A DNA stretch of 64,000 nucleotides from Verrucomicrobia bacterium LP2A (GCA_000526255.1 JAFS01000001.1:186001-250000), one strand, 5' to 3'. Numbered from the stretch's first letter, positions 15,468-23,745 are shown. Program-made: numbers and translations. The notes: generated from the letters alone by a model not told the origin.

Positions 15468-16754
15468 TCAACGCTCGGCGTCTCTTTCGTAGGTGATCCG
15501 GTAGAGAAAGCCGTTGGCGTCGTCGGAGAAGAGAAGGCTCCCATCCGGCAGGAAGAGGAGGCCGACCGGCCTCCCCCACGTCTTGGGGTGTTCTCCCTCG
15601 CTCAGGAAACCGGTCAGGAAGTCTTCGTAGAAGCCTTGGGGGCGATGGTCGTTCCCAAAGGGAACGAAGACGATCTTGTAGCCGGTGGGTTCGCTGCGAT
15701 TCCAGGAGCCGTGCAGGGCCACGAAAGCGCCGTGAAGGTATCGGTCCGGGAATTGCGGCCCGCCCGAGGGAAAGGCTAACCCAAGCGGAGCCGAGTGTGC
15801 TTGGAAGAGCACGTCCGGAGTGCGCGTGGTATCGACGAGGTTGGGCTTTTGCACATGGTGGTGGACAAGAAGCCTGGGGTCGAAGAGATGAGGGGAAAGA
15901 TAGGCATAAGGCCAACCGAAAAAGTCCCCTTGTCGGACGCGCGCCAGATAGTCAGGCACTAGGTCATCGCCGAGCTGGTCGCGTTCGTTGACGACCGTGT
16001 AGAGGATGCCCGTATTTGGCTCGAAGGCGAGGCCGACCGGGTTGCGCAGGCCCGATGCGAAGGGTTCCGCTTTCCCTTTCGGCAGTGGAATCCGCACGAT
16101 CGAAGCTCTCGGAGCGGGCTCGACGTCGGCATTGGTGCGGGAGCCGATCGAGACATACAACCGACGCTCGTCGGGGGAGAGGGCGAGCGCCCGGCTCCAG
16201 TGCCCTCCTCCCGGGAGCGAAGCGATGCATTCGCCACGCCCTCCCAACCGGCGCTGGCCCCTTTGGTAGGAGAAGGCGAGGATCGCATCGGTGTTCGCCA
16301 CGAAAAACCGGCCCTGGCCGAAGGCCATCCCGAATGGGAGATTCAGCCCATTCTCCGGAGTGGCGAAAACCGAGCCGCGTTCGGCGCTCCCATCCTCGCG
16401 CAATCCTTCGAAGAGGCGGATTCGGCCGGCCGCCGATTCGGCTACGAGTACCCCTCCTTCCGGGGTCAGGGCAAGCCACCTCGGCTCCTCCAGGTCACGG
16501 GCAAACACGGAAACCTGAAAGCCAGCCGGCAGGCGGAGCGAAGCTTGTGCCGGTGGAGGCACCACGGGAGGCTCGTAGCTGGCGCTGGGCGTTGAGAAGG
16601 GCTTGGGAAGATCGGCTAGGCTGATGGAAATCGGAGTGGGCGTGAAGGCTTCGGTAAAGATTTCCGCGGCCCGAGCGGGAAGGGCGACGGTGATCGAAAG
16701 AGAGGCGGCCCCGGTGAACAGCAAGCAGCGGGATCGGGAAGGGATGCGGATCAT
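15468..16754 (-). CDS. Exported sorbosone dehydrogenase-like (PQQ-type beta-propeller) protein
   Basis: A 428-residue periplasmic protein with a signal peptide (residues 1-~29, ending ARA). Residues ~75-425 form a six-bladed propeller of the glucose/sorbosone dehydrogenase family: LPAGFQVSVFARDLEEPR, PFGMAFGQGRFFVAN, LRNPVGLAFEP, GDFFGWPYAY and HGSWNRSEPTGYK. Relatives use PQQ to oxidise sugars or aldehydes, but many bacterial members have no defined substrate. It converges on the outer-membrane barrel gene. Cofactor and substrate cannot be decided here. Confidence 0.8.
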   Translation of the reverse strand: MIRIPSRSRCLLFTGAASLSITVALPARAAEIFTEAFTPTPISISLADLPKPFSTPSASYEPPVVPPPAQASLRLPAGFQVSVFARDLEEPRWLALTPEGGVLVAESAAGRIRLFEGLREDGSAERGSVFATPENGLNLPFGMAFGQGRFFVANTDAILAFSYQRGQRRLGGRGECIASLPGGGHWSRALALSPDERRLYVSIGSRTNADVEPAPRASIVRIPLPKGKAEPFASGLRNPVGLAFEPNTGILYTVVNERDQLGDDLVPDYLARVRQGDFFGWPYAYLSPHLFDPRLLVHHHVQKPNLVDTTRTPDVLFQAHSAPLGLAFPSGGPQFPDRYLHGAFVALHGSWNRSEPTGYKIVFVPFGNDHRPQGFYEDFLTGFLSEGEHPKTWGRPVGLLFLPDGSLLFSDDANGFLYRITYERDAER

Positions 16755-16798
16755 CGGGACGGTTGGTTCGCGCTCGTACGGGGGAGGAGCGTGCGGCT

Positions 16799-17311
16799 TC
16801 AGTGGCCGCTGGCCGCAAAGGTGCCCATCAAGGCGGCTTCGGCCAGAATGTGCCCTTTCATTCCCTTTTCCAAAGCCCTACGGTCCGCGCCCGTGGGAAC
16901 GGAGAGCGGCTCATCAAGGGCGAAGAACCGAAAGAAGTAGTGGTGGATGCCGCTCGGGGGCGCCGGCCCGTCATAGCGGTCGTTCCCGAACTGGTTGCGT
17001 CCGACGCGGGCGCCTGGCGGCAGCTTCCCCGGAAGGAGCCTCGTTGTGGCCGGAGGAAGATTCCAGACCAGCCAGTGAACGAAAGCGCCTCCGGGGGCGT
17101 CGGGATCGTCCATGATGAGCGCGAGCGAGCGTGCGCCAGCGGGGATCTCGGTGATGAGCAGCTCGGGACTGCGATTGGACTGGTGATAGCCGCAATCGCG
17201 AGGGAGCGGCTGACCATTGGGAAAGGAAGGAGAGGCGATTCTCATTGCGGATGCACAGAGAGGGGAAACGGAAAGCAGTGAAACAAGAGCGACGAGTAGC
17301 CGACCTGACAT
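16799..17311 (-). CDS. Exported YbhB/PEBP-family protein
   Basis: A 170-residue protein with a signal peptide (MSGRLLVALVSLLSVSPLCASA) and a phosphatidylethanolamine-binding-protein fold. The family signatures are DDPDAPGGAFVHWLVWNLP and GIHHYFFRFFALD. Bacterial YbhB-type members bind small anionic ligands; the physiological role is unclear. The open frame runs 120 codons further upstream, but homology and the signal peptide place the start at 17311. Its gene is divergent from the first small basic secreted protein. Confidence 0.82.
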   Translation of the reverse strand: MSGRLLVALVSLLSVSPLCASAMRIASPSFPNGQPLPRDCGYHQSNRSPELLITEIPAGARSLALIMDDPDAPGGAFVHWLVWNLPPATTRLLPGKLPPGARVGRNQFGNDRYDGPAPPSGIHHYFFRFFALDEPLSVPTGADRRALEKGMKGHILAEAALMGTFAASGH

Positions 17312-17469
17312 CGCACGATCAATCTTGGAGCAAACGGCCTCGGAAGGCAATGAGCGATCACGCTCCTGGGGAGCGCCTTCTCTTTCCCGGGCGGAGGAGG
17401 CCCGATCTTGATCCTTGTGCTGCTCCGTCCATCGACGATAATCTGGGGCACCTTTCATAAAGGAGTGAG

Positions 17470-17781
17470 ATGCGGTCCTGTGGATTCGTGATTCTTCTCT
17501 TCGCCCTGGCGTGCTCTCGAGAGCTTTTCGCGGGGATCGTCCAGACTTCGAAGGGAACGCGGCTCTCCATCCTGGCTCCGTCGTCCGCGGAATCTCCGAA
17601 ACCGGAAGCTCTCGATCCGTCGGTCGCGGACAAGGGCGCGAAGGAGAAGGCAAAGCCCGGACTACTCGCAAAGAAGGGTGCTCCGAAGGGAAAGGTCAAG
17701 GTTCGATCGGTCGCCAGCAGCAGGGCGAAAAAGGCGGATCGGTCGGCGCCTGACGTGAGCCCGGTGATCGCACGTAAATAG
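17470..17781 (+). CDS. Small basic secreted protein, copy 1
   Basis: A 103-residue protein with a signal peptide (hydrophobic residues 5-15, cleavage near LFA-G) and a Lys/Arg/Ala/Ser-rich mature part. Two segments, TSKGTRLSIL and APKGKVKV, recur in the gene downstream, so the two are paralogues. AAAGGAG precedes the ATG by four bases. I recognise no family. The strongly positive mature protein could bind DNA, polyphosphate or the cell surface, but that is speculation. Confidence 0.62.
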   Translation: MRSCGFVILLFALACSRELFAGIVQTSKGTRLSILAPSSAESPKPEALDPSVADKGAKEKAKPGLLAKKGAPKGKVKVRSVASSRAKKADRSAPDVSPVIARK

Positions 17782-17903
17782 TCGCCATTCCACTCGCAAC
17801 GCGTCCTTTTGGGAAAAAGGGATGCTTGGGAGGCGGAGGCAGCCCGCTTCCCCTACCAAAGAGGATCGGGCGCGAAGACCGATTGCTTTCTTCACGTCCG
17901 AGG

Positions 17904-17915
17904 CGTAAATTTACG
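17904..17915. repeat. 12-base perfect palindrome before secreted protein copy 2
   Basis: CGTAAATTTACG is a perfect AT-centred palindrome 24 bases before the start codon of copy 2. It could be an operator. A palindrome of this length is expected several times by chance in a window this size, so support is weak. Confidence 0.25.
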
Positions 17916-17939
17916 TTCAATTGGACCACGGCACAAATC

Positions 17940-18233
17940 ATGAGAAGGCTGATGATTGTACCCGCGCTGGCCTTCGCGATCGGACTGCCGAGCGCTTTTG
18001 CTGATGTGTCGGTGATGAACACCACGAAGGGCTTGCGGCTGACTATCCTTCCTGTGATGGGAGCGACTCGGGAGGAAGCACCGGCGCCGAAGGGCAAGGT
18101 CCGCGTCGAACCGGTAGCAGTCCACAAGGCAATCCCCGGACAGCCGGTCGCTCATGGTGCCAAGAACTCGAAGACGCGGCAGGCGTCTACGCGGCACAAG
18201 GCGGCTAAGCCGAGCGGGCGGAATAAGGGCTGA
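17940..18233 (+). CDS. Small basic secreted protein, copy 2
   Basis: A 97-residue protein with a signal peptide ending near SAFA-D. Its TTKGLRLTIL and APKGKVRV segments align with copy 1 in the same order. The rest is rich in Lys, Arg, Ala and His. The frame is open further upstream to 17826, but the signal peptide fixes the start at 17940; no strong ribosome site is seen. It is separated from copy 1 by 158 bases and converges with the DUF4242 gene. Function unknown. Confidence 0.6.
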   Translation: MRRLMIVPALAFAIGLPSAFADVSVMNTTKGLRLTILPVMGATREEAPAPKGKVRVEPVAVHKAIPGQPVAHGAKNSKTRQASTRHKAAKPSGRNKG

Positions 18234-18483
18234 TCAGATCCCGAATCTCGGAGATCCGATTCGCGGGAAAGCCCCCCTTTTGGGCATGCTCGCGGATCGC
18301 CTGCTCGCTGGGAGCCAGATAGACGCAGTAGATCTTGTCGTCGGTAACGTAGCTGTGCAGCCACTGGATTTGCGGACCCATCCCGTCCAGAACGGAGCAC
18401 GACTTTGCGGAAATTCCGGCGAGTTCCTTAGGAGAGAGTTTCCCAGCCGCGGGGATCTCTCGCTCAATGATATAGCGTGGCAT
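18205..18483 (-). CDS. DUF4242 family protein
   Basis: A 92-residue protein beginning MPRYIIEREIPAAG and containing WLHSYVTDDKIYCVYLAPSE and IREHAQKGGFPANRI. These are the hallmarks of DUF4242, a ferredoxin-like fold whose Streptomyces member SCO4226 binds nickel. The open frame continues far upstream, but family homology starts exactly at the ATG at 18483. Its 3' end overlaps the convergent secreted-protein gene by 29 bases. The biological role is unknown. Confidence 0.8.
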   Translation of the reverse strand: MPRYIIEREIPAAGKLSPKELAGISAKSCSVLDGMGPQIQWLHSYVTDDKIYCVYLAPSEQAIREHAQKGGFPANRISEIRDLISPYSARSA

Positions 18484-18728
18484 GATCTCGTAATCCTCCG
18501 TTGAGTCTTTCCCGCCTTCTCCCGAAGGTCGTCGACTACACTGTAGCGCCCCGGTGCCGTTGCTGGGCAAGCGTATTCTTGGCAGCGCGAAGTGCAGCGG
18601 AGCTCCGGATCGTCCATACGGGAGCGTGCTCCCGTGTCCGATTCGCCGGTGGATGTCCCCGGAGTCGGTTCCTCGCGATCTCCCGGCCTCCCGCGCATGA
18701 GCGGCACGCAGGAACAAATCCATGATTT
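18484..18728. other. Non-coding region upstream of the amt sigma-54 promoter
   Basis: No convincing gene is present on either strand. It holds two inverted repeats: CGGAGCTCCG at 18598-18607 and the 18-base repeat at 18618-18635. The region probably combines the promoter of the DUF4242 gene with an enhancer region for the sigma-54 promoter downstream. Confidence 0.5.
18618..18635. promoter_or_regulatory. Inverted repeat, candidate enhancer site for the sigma-54 promoter
   Basis: ACGGGAGC and GCTCCCGT form a perfect 8+8 inverted repeat with a 2-base centre. The centre lies about 130 bases before the predicted transcription start at 18756, where upstream activating sites of sigma-54 activators usually sit. 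It does not match the NtrC consensus, so the activator is unknown. Confidence 0.4.
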
Positions 18729-18745
18729 CTGGCACGCCGTTTGCT
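18729..18745 (+). promoter_or_regulatory. Sigma-54 (RpoN) promoter of the amt transcription unit
   Basis: The sequence CTGGCACG-N4-TTGCT matches every fixed position of the -24/-12 consensus, with the GG and GC dinucleotides 12 bases apart. The predicted start is near 18756, on the strand toward amt. Nitrogen control of ammonium transporters through sigma-54 is common, which supports the call. Confidence 0.75.
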
Positions 18746-18772
18746 TTTAATGGAGCCGCAGGAGGAAACGGG

Positions 18773-19024
18773 ATGAGCGGTTCGAGTAGGGGAGGAGTTG
18801 AGACTTTCTTGGCCGGACCAACCGAGGGCGTTCGTGGAGCCGCCCATTCGGCTGGATGGGCGGACCGAGAGGTCGCCATCGCTTGGAAAAAGGGACGTCG
18901 TGCTCTTGCTTGGCGCGCGCCGCGCTTCCTAGGGATTGGCTTTGGGACTTCCCCGCATTCATCCGGTAGGAACAGAAAACCGCATGCGGGCCTAGCCCCC
19001 GGGATCGCACCGCAGAAAGCGTAG
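18773..19024 (+). CDS. Possible 83-codon ORF in the amt leader
   Basis: The ATG follows an excellent AGGAGG site by seven bases, lies about 17 bases after the predicted sigma-54 start, and ends 27 bases before the chosen amt start, so the arrangement looks like an operon. Against this, third codon positions are clearly less GC-rich than in neighbouring genes, the product (Gly, Ala, Arg-rich) resembles no family I know, and it has no domain features. It may be a leader ORF, a decayed gene or chance. Confidence 0.3.
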   Translation: MSGSSRGGVETFLAGPTEGVRGAAHSAGWADREVAIAWKKGRRALAWRAPRFLGIGFGTSPHSSGRNRKPHAGLAPGIAPQKA

Positions 19025-19051
19025 CTCCCACAAGCAAAGGAGATGATTAGA

Positions 19052-20584
19052 ATGGTTGTCACTCGATTCAAACGCTGGTTGCTCATGCTCGTCGCCTGTC
19101 TGGCGATGGGCGGTGCTCTGCAGTCCGAAGCAAGAGCGGCGATACCCACGGTGGGTGGCGAGATCCTCAATTTGGCCTCGTGGCAAGCAATGCCCTTCTT
19201 CGCTGCGGAAGAGCCCAGCATAGAAGCGCGGCTAGCGGGGCTCGAGGCCTACATCCTCAACGGGGATCCTTCGGGAAGCAAGGTGAGCGGGGTGCCGGGA
19301 CCGGGGCACAACGCCTGGCTCATGACTTCCACGGCGTTGGTGCTCTTCATGACGCTGCCGGGCCTCGCCCTCTTTTATGGGGGGCTAGTTCGCTCCCGGA
19401 ATGTGCTGTCGGTCTTGGCCCAATGCTTGGGCATCGCGGGGCTCGTTACGATTCTCTGGTGGGCGGTGGGCTACAGCCTTGTCTTCGGCACGAGCTTCGG
19501 TCCAAGCGCGCTCGGGCCCTTCTTGGGCGGGAGCGAGTTCTTCTTCCTCAAGGGGGTGGACTCGACTCCCAATGCCGGATACTCGATCTGGGTTTCGCAG
19601 AACGTCTTCTGCATGTTCCAGCTCATGTTCGCGATCATCACTCCGGCTCTGATCCTGGGCGCGATCGCGGAGAGGATGAATTACGGGGCGTTGCTCCTTT
19701 TTCTCACGTTTTGGATGCTCTTCGTCTACTTTCCGCTCGCCCACATGGTCTGGGGAGGTACCGGCTTGATGAACGGCGCCTTCAATGCGGCGGCTCGGAT
19801 TCCCGCGGTTGACTTCGCCGGAGGCACCGTGGTGCACATGTCGTCGGGTTGGTCGGGATTGATCCTCTGCCTGCTGCTCGGCCGGAGGATCGGGTACGGG
19901 AAGGAGCCGATCCTGCCGCATAGCATGGTCCTCTGCATGGTGGGTGCCTGTATGCTCTGGATCGGCTGGTACGGCTTCAACGCGGGAAGCGCCGGAGCCG
20001 CGGACGGAATCGCGGCCAACGCGTTCACGACGACGACGCTGGCCACCGCGGTGGCTTCGTTCACCTGGGGGATGCTCGAATACGCCTTGAAAGGAAAGCC
20101 AAGCGTTTTGGGATTCAGCACCGGAGCTGTCGCGGGCTTGGTCTGCATTACGCCGGCCTGCGGATTCGTCGATTCGACGGGATCGGTGATCATCGGGGTG
20201 TTGGCCGCCGTGGTCCCCTACTTGGCATGCGTCAAGCTCAAGAAGGCTTTGGGATACGACGATGCGCTCGATGCCTTCGGAGTGCATGGGGTAGGGGGGA
20301 CTCTGGGAGCGTTTCTGACTGGTGTTCTTGCCACTGCCAAGGTCAACGGCAACCTAAGCAACGGAGCCGTGGCCGGAAAGAACGGACTAGCGGCACTCGT
20401 CAGTCATCACACGCTCTACTGGGCGCAGCTCAAGGCGATCGTCATCACGATCGGGTTGTCGGTGAGCATGACCGTAGTCCTGGCTCTGCTCGTGAAGCTC
20501 TTCGTCAGCTTGCGCGTGCCGGGCGAGATCGAAACGCAGGGCCTCGACACGGCACAGCACGGCGAGGAAGGCTACGCCATTTAA
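19052..20584 (+). CDS. amt: Ammonium transporter
   Basis: A 510-residue Amt/Mep-family inner-membrane channel with an N-terminal signal peptide (to about ARAA) and ~11 transmembrane helices. The twin pore histidines are H262 (GGTVVHMSSG) and H412 (FGVHGVGG), and the conserved DFAGG stretch precedes the first. An ATG at 19043 is in frame, but the AAAGGAG site at 19036-19042 abuts it and is nine bases from the ATG at 19052, which is therefore preferred. A sigma-54 promoter and a long leader precede it, and a strong terminator follows. No glnK is adjacent; a divergent PII-like gene lies 6 kb downstream. Confidence 0.94.
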   Translation: MVVTRFKRWLLMLVACLAMGGALQSEARAAIPTVGGEILNLASWQAMPFFAAEEPSIEARLAGLEAYILNGDPSGSKVSGVPGPGHNAWLMTSTALVLFMTLPGLALFYGGLVRSRNVLSVLAQCLGIAGLVTILWWAVGYSLVFGTSFGPSALGPFLGGSEFFFLKGVDSTPNAGYSIWVSQNVFCMFQLMFAIITPALILGAIAERMNYGALLLFLTFWMLFVYFPLAHMVWGGTGLMNGAFNAAARIPAVDFAGGTVVHMSSGWSGLILCLLLGRRIGYGKEPILPHSMVLCMVGACMLWIGWYGFNAGSAGAADGIAANAFTTTTLATAVASFTWGMLEYALKGKPSVLGFSTGAVAGLVCITPACGFVDSTGSVIIGVLAAVVPYLACVKLKKALGYDDALDAFGVHGVGGTLGAFLTGVLATAKVNGNLSNGAVAGKNGLAALVSHHTLYWAQLKAIVITIGLSVSMTVVLALLVKLFVSLRVPGEIETQGLDTAQHGEEGYAI

Positions 20585-20586
20585 CC

Positions 20587-20602
20587 AGCGCAGGCCTGCG
20601 CT
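20587..20602. repeat. 16-base perfect palindrome directly after amt
   Basis: AGCGCAGG/CCTGCGCT is a perfect palindrome starting three bases after the amt stop codon. It sits just before the terminator hairpin and may form an additional stem that protects the transcript end. Confidence 0.5.
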
Positions 20603-20606
20603 TTGA

Positions 20607-20644
20607 AGAGAAAGCCGCCGGGATCAGACCCGGCGGCTTTCTCT
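20607..20644 (+). terminator. Strong terminator hairpin of amt
   Basis: A perfect 16-base inverted repeat (from AGAGAAAGCCGCCGGG) with a 6-base loop starts 23 bases after the amt stop. The 3' arm ends in a pyrimidine-rich CTTTCTCT, which may serve in place of a pure U-run. This is the strongest hairpin I noticed in the window. Confidence 0.8.
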
Positions 20645-20741
20645 GGTTGGCCGATCGGCTTGGCGAGGCGGTGCAGAGAGAGCTTTTCCCCCGGGGGCAT
20701 TCCTGGATAAAAGAGATTGCTGGAGCGGCTGGAAGCGGTAT

Positions 20742-20755
20742 TATACTAAAGTATA
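20742..20755. repeat. AT-rich inverted repeat upstream of nrdA
   Basis: TATACT and AGTATA flank a 2-base centre in an unusually AT-rich stretch (about 20740-20770) of this GC-rich chromosome. It lies 44 bases before the candidate -35 of nrdA and may be an operator or an upstream promoter element. Confidence 0.35.
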
Positions 20756-20797
20756 GATACAATACAACCTCTCTCGCGAAAAAGGTTGCGAAAGAGA

Positions 20798-20827
20798 TTG
20801 ACTCGGCAGGACAAAAATCGACTTAAT
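20798..20827 (+). promoter_or_regulatory. Candidate promoter of nrdAB
   Basis: TTGACT and CTTAAT are separated by 18 bases. The predicted start near 20834 falls inside the first NrdR box, as expected for a repressible nrd promoter. Confidence 0.5.
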
Positions 20828-20828
20828 T

Positions 20829-20844
20829 GCACAATATCTTGTGT
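20829..20844. promoter_or_regulatory. NrdR box 1
   Basis: GCACAATATCTTGTGT matches 14 of 16 positions of the NrdR consensus (aCaCwAtATaTwGtgt). It is palindromic and lies 45 bases before the nrdA start codon, overlapping the predicted transcription start. Confidence 0.75.
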
Positions 20845-20865
20845 CCAATTCTCATTTGGACACAA
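20839..20865 (+). promoter_or_regulatory. Leader hairpin between the NrdR boxes
   Basis: TTGTGTCCAA and TTGGACACAA form a perfect 10-base inverted repeat with a 7-base loop, using the right half of box 1 and the left half of box 2. In the transcript this could fold just ahead of the ribosome site. Confidence 0.45.
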
Positions 20866-20875
20866 CATCTAGACC
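20860..20875. promoter_or_regulatory. NrdR box 2
   Basis: ACACAACATCTAGACC matches 11 of 16 consensus positions. Its start is exactly 31 bases from the start of box 1, the spacing (about three helical turns) at which paired NrdR boxes are normally found. The spacing makes the weaker match credible. Confidence 0.65.
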
Positions 20876-20889
20876 ATCAGGAGAGAACC

Positions 20890-23745
20890 ATGATTTCCCT
20901 GGAAGATGCTCGACAGATGGAGTTCGTCGGCATGGATCCGCTTTCGACCAAAATCTTTACGGTCCAGAAGCGGAATGGCGCGGTCGTCCGGTTTGAGCCG
21001 AAACGAATCTCTTGGGCCATCGAACGAGCGTTTCGGGCCGAACACGGGTCCCCGACGGAGAAGGCACTTTCCGAGGAGCTGGGTAGGGCGGTGGAGGAGG
21101 TAACGGGGGCCGTGGTGCGGCGGGCCGTTGGGGCGGCCGTCGGCGGAGAGGCGCTCGAAGTCGAGCGCATCCAAGATTGGGTGGAAACGGCGCTTATGGA
21201 AGCAGGCTACCACTCCGTGGCCCGGCGCTACATTCTCTACCGGGCGGAGCGCCGGCGGGCGCGAACATTGCGTGCCGCAACCCGTTCTGGAACGGCTCCC
21301 CTCTCCTTCGTGCTGCGATGCGGGGAGCGGGTTCCCTTGGATCCGGAAGGTCTCGGGCGGGAGATCAAGGAGGCATGCCGCGGCCTTGAGGAGTGCTGCT
21401 CGTGGAGGAGCTTGGCCGAGGAGACCTTGCGGAGCCTTTACGACGGAGTCGCCGAGGAGGAGATCGACCAGGCGATGATCCTTGCCGCCCGTTCCCGGGT
21501 GGAGAAGGAGCCGGCCTACACCTATGTCGCGGCGCGGATCCTTTTGGCCAAGCTCTACCGCGAAGTGCTCCCCGAGATCCGCGGACGGGAAGAGCTCGAA
21601 ACGGTGCACAGGAACTTTTTCCCGCTCTCCATTCGCCACGGCGTGGATGTCGGACGCCTTTCGCCCGATCTATTGGGCTTCGATCTCGAAAAGCTCGCCA
21701 GCGCCCTCCGGTTCGAGAGAGACCGAGATTTTGCGTACATGGGCCTGCAGACCGTCTACGATCGTTATCTGCTCCATCACGAAGAGCGAAGAATCGAGAC
21801 GCCCCAATACTTCTGGATGCGGGTGGCGATGGGTTTGGCCCTCGCGGAGAAGGAGAATCGCGAAGCGCATGCTATCGAGTTTTACGAGCTCCTCTCCTCC
21901 TTTTTGTTCCTTTCTTCGACGCCGACCCTGTTCAATTCGGGAACAAGGCATCCCCAGCTTTCTTCCTGCTATTTGCTTACGGTGTCGGACGACCTCGACG
22001 GAATCTTTCAGGTAATCTCCGACAATGCCCGGCTTTCGAAGTGGGCCGGAGGCTTGGGAAACGACTGGACCAATGTCCGGGCCACCGGCTCCCTGATTCG
22101 GGGGACGAACGGGAAGAGTCAGGGGGTCATTCCCTTCTTGAAGGTCGCAAACGACACGGCGGTCGCCGTCAATCAGGGCGGGAAGAGGAAAGGAGCCCTC
22201 TGCGCCTACCTCGAGACCTGGCATCTCGATATCGAGGACTTCCTCGAGCTTCGAAGGAACACGGGCGACGAGCGACGCCGAACACCCGATATGAACACGG
22301 CCAATTGGATTCCCGACCTGTTCATGAAGCGCGTCATCGACGGAGGAAATTGGACGCTTTTCAGCCCAAGCGACGTTCCGGATCTTCACGATCTCTATGG
22401 CAAGGCATTCGAGCGCCGATATTGCGAGTATGAGGCGATGGCGGATCGGGGGGAGATTCGCAACTTCCGGCGCGTCGCGGCATCCACCCTCTGGAGGAAG
22501 ATGCTCACGATGCTCTTCGAGACCGGCCACCCCTGGATCACCTTCAAGGATCCATCCAATATCCGGTCTCCGCAAGATCACGTCGGCGTGATTCACAACT
22601 CCAATCTTTGCACCGAGATCACGTTAAATACATCGGCGGATGAAACCGCGGTCTGCAACCTGGGCTCGATCAATCTGGCCGCCCATGTAAGGGACGGAGT
22701 CCTCGACGAGGAGCGACTGACGAGGACGATTCGGGTAGCGGTCCGGATGCTCGACAACGTCGTCGACATCAATTTCTATCCGACTCCGGCGGCCAGAAAT
22801 GCCAATTTGCGGCATCGCCCGGTCGGTCTCGGCCTGATGGGCTTCCAGGATGCGCTCTACCGCCTGAAGATCTCCTACGGAAGCCAGGAGGCGGTGGAAT
22901 TCGCGGATCGGACGATGGAAATCATCGCCTACGATGCGCTGCTTGCTTCGTCCGACCTGGCGAAGGAACGAGGCGCCTATTCCACCTTCCGGGGCTCGAA
23001 ATGGGATCGGGGTCTCCTGCCCATCGACACCCTCTCCCTGCTGGAGGAGGAGCGCGGCGGAAATCTCGAAGTGGATCGAACGGTGCGGAAGGATTGGGAG
23101 GAGGTTCGAAAGACGATTCGGCGGCAGGGCTTGAGGAACAGCAATCTGCTCGCGATCGCTCCCACCGCAACGATTTCGAACATCAGCGGAGTCTCCCAAT
23201 CGATCGAGCCGACCTATAAGAACCTTTTCGTGAAGTCGAACCTCTCCGGCGACTTCACGACGATCAACAGCTACCTGGTCGAGGAGTTGAAGCAGGCAGG
23301 GCTGTGGGACCAGGAGATGGTGGACGATCTTAAGTTCTACGACGGTTCGGTTCTTTCCATCGAACGGCTTCCCCGGGAGATCAAGGAGAGATATGTCAGC
23401 GCCTCCGAGCTTGATCCTCACTGGTTGATCGAGTGCGCCAGCCGCCGGCAGAAGTGGATCGATATGGCGCAGTCGCTCAATCTCTACATCGCCGAGCCCA
23501 ACGGGAAGAAGCTTTCCGATATGTACCTTCTGGCTTGGAAAAAAGGTCTCAAGACGACCTACTACCTGCGGGCTGTGGCTGCGACCTCGGTGGAAAAATC
23601 GACCTTGGACATCAATGCCAGAGCGCTCCAGCCGCGGTGGATGAAGAGCGTGAGTCCGTCGTCGCGTGTCCGTGTCGATCGGCCGAAGGACCGGAATGGG
23701 AGCAATTGCTCCCTCGACAACCCGGAATGCGAGAGTTGCCAATGA
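20890..23745 (+). CDS. nrdA: Ribonucleoside-diphosphate reductase large subunit (class I)
   Basis: A 951-residue catalytic subunit that reduces ribonucleotides to deoxyribonucleotides. An N-terminal ATP-cone ([22 protein letters not shown]) is followed by what looks like a second, weaker ATP-cone (about residues 140-225), then the 10-stranded barrel. Active-site residues are C360 (LSSCYLL), C574 and E576 (NSNLCTEI) and C589 (AVCNLGSIN). The C-terminus carries the mobile cysteine pair (CESCQ). The ATG at 20890 follows AGGAGAG; the frame stays open 21 codons upstream through the NrdR boxes, which argues against an earlier start. It is followed by nrdB. Confidence 0.95.
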   Translation: MISLEDARQMEFVGMDPLSTKIFTVQKRNGAVVRFEPKRISWAIERAFRAEHGSPTEKALSEELGRAVEEVTGAVVRRAVGAAVGGEALEVERIQDWVETALMEAGYHSVARRYILYRAERRRARTLRAATRSGTAPLSFVLRCGERVPLDPEGLGREIKEACRGLEECCSWRSLAEETLRSLYDGVAEEEIDQAMILAARSRVEKEPAYTYVAARILLAKLYREVLPEIRGREELETVHRNFFPLSIRHGVDVGRLSPDLLGFDLEKLASALRFERDRDFAYMGLQTVYDRYLLHHEERRIETPQYFWMRVAMGLALAEKENREAHAIEFYELLSSFLFLSSTPTLFNSGTRHPQLSSCYLLTVSDDLDGIFQVISDNARLSKWAGGLGNDWTNVRATGSLIRGTNGKSQGVIPFLKVANDTAVAVNQGGKRKGALCAYLETWHLDIEDFLELRRNTGDERRRTPDMNTANWIPDLFMKRVIDGGNWTLFSPSDVPDLHDLYGKAFERRYCEYEAMADRGEIRNFRRVAASTLWRKMLTMLFETGHPWITFKDPSNIRSPQDHVGVIHNSNLCTEITLNTSADETAVCNLGSINLAAHVRDGVLDEERLTRTIRVAVRMLDNVVDINFYPTPAARNANLRHRPVGLGLMGFQDALYRLKISYGSQEAVEFADRTMEIIAYDALLASSDLAKERGAYSTFRGSKWDRGLLPIDTLSLLEEERGGNLEVDRTVRKDWEEVRKTIRRQGLRNSNLLAIAPTATISNISGVSQSIEPTYKNLFVKSNLSGDFTTINSYLVEELKQAGLWDQEMVDDLKFYDGSVLSIERLPREIKERYVSASELDPHWLIECASRRQKWIDMAQSLNLYIAEPNGKKLSDMYLLAWKKGLKTTYYLRAVAATSVEKSTLDINARALQPRWMKSVSPSSRVRVDRPKDRNGSNCSLDNPECESCQ

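Noticed and set aside
16799-17671. A 290-codon version of the PEBP-family gene
   Set aside because: The first 120 codons lack homology and overlap the divergent secreted-protein gene; the signal peptide begins at 17311.
18205-19221. A 338-codon frame covering DUF4242 and the amt upstream region
   Set aside because: Only the last 92 codons are a recognisable protein. The upstream part is low-complexity, crosses the sigma-54 promoter and runs into amt, so the short start at 18483 is used.
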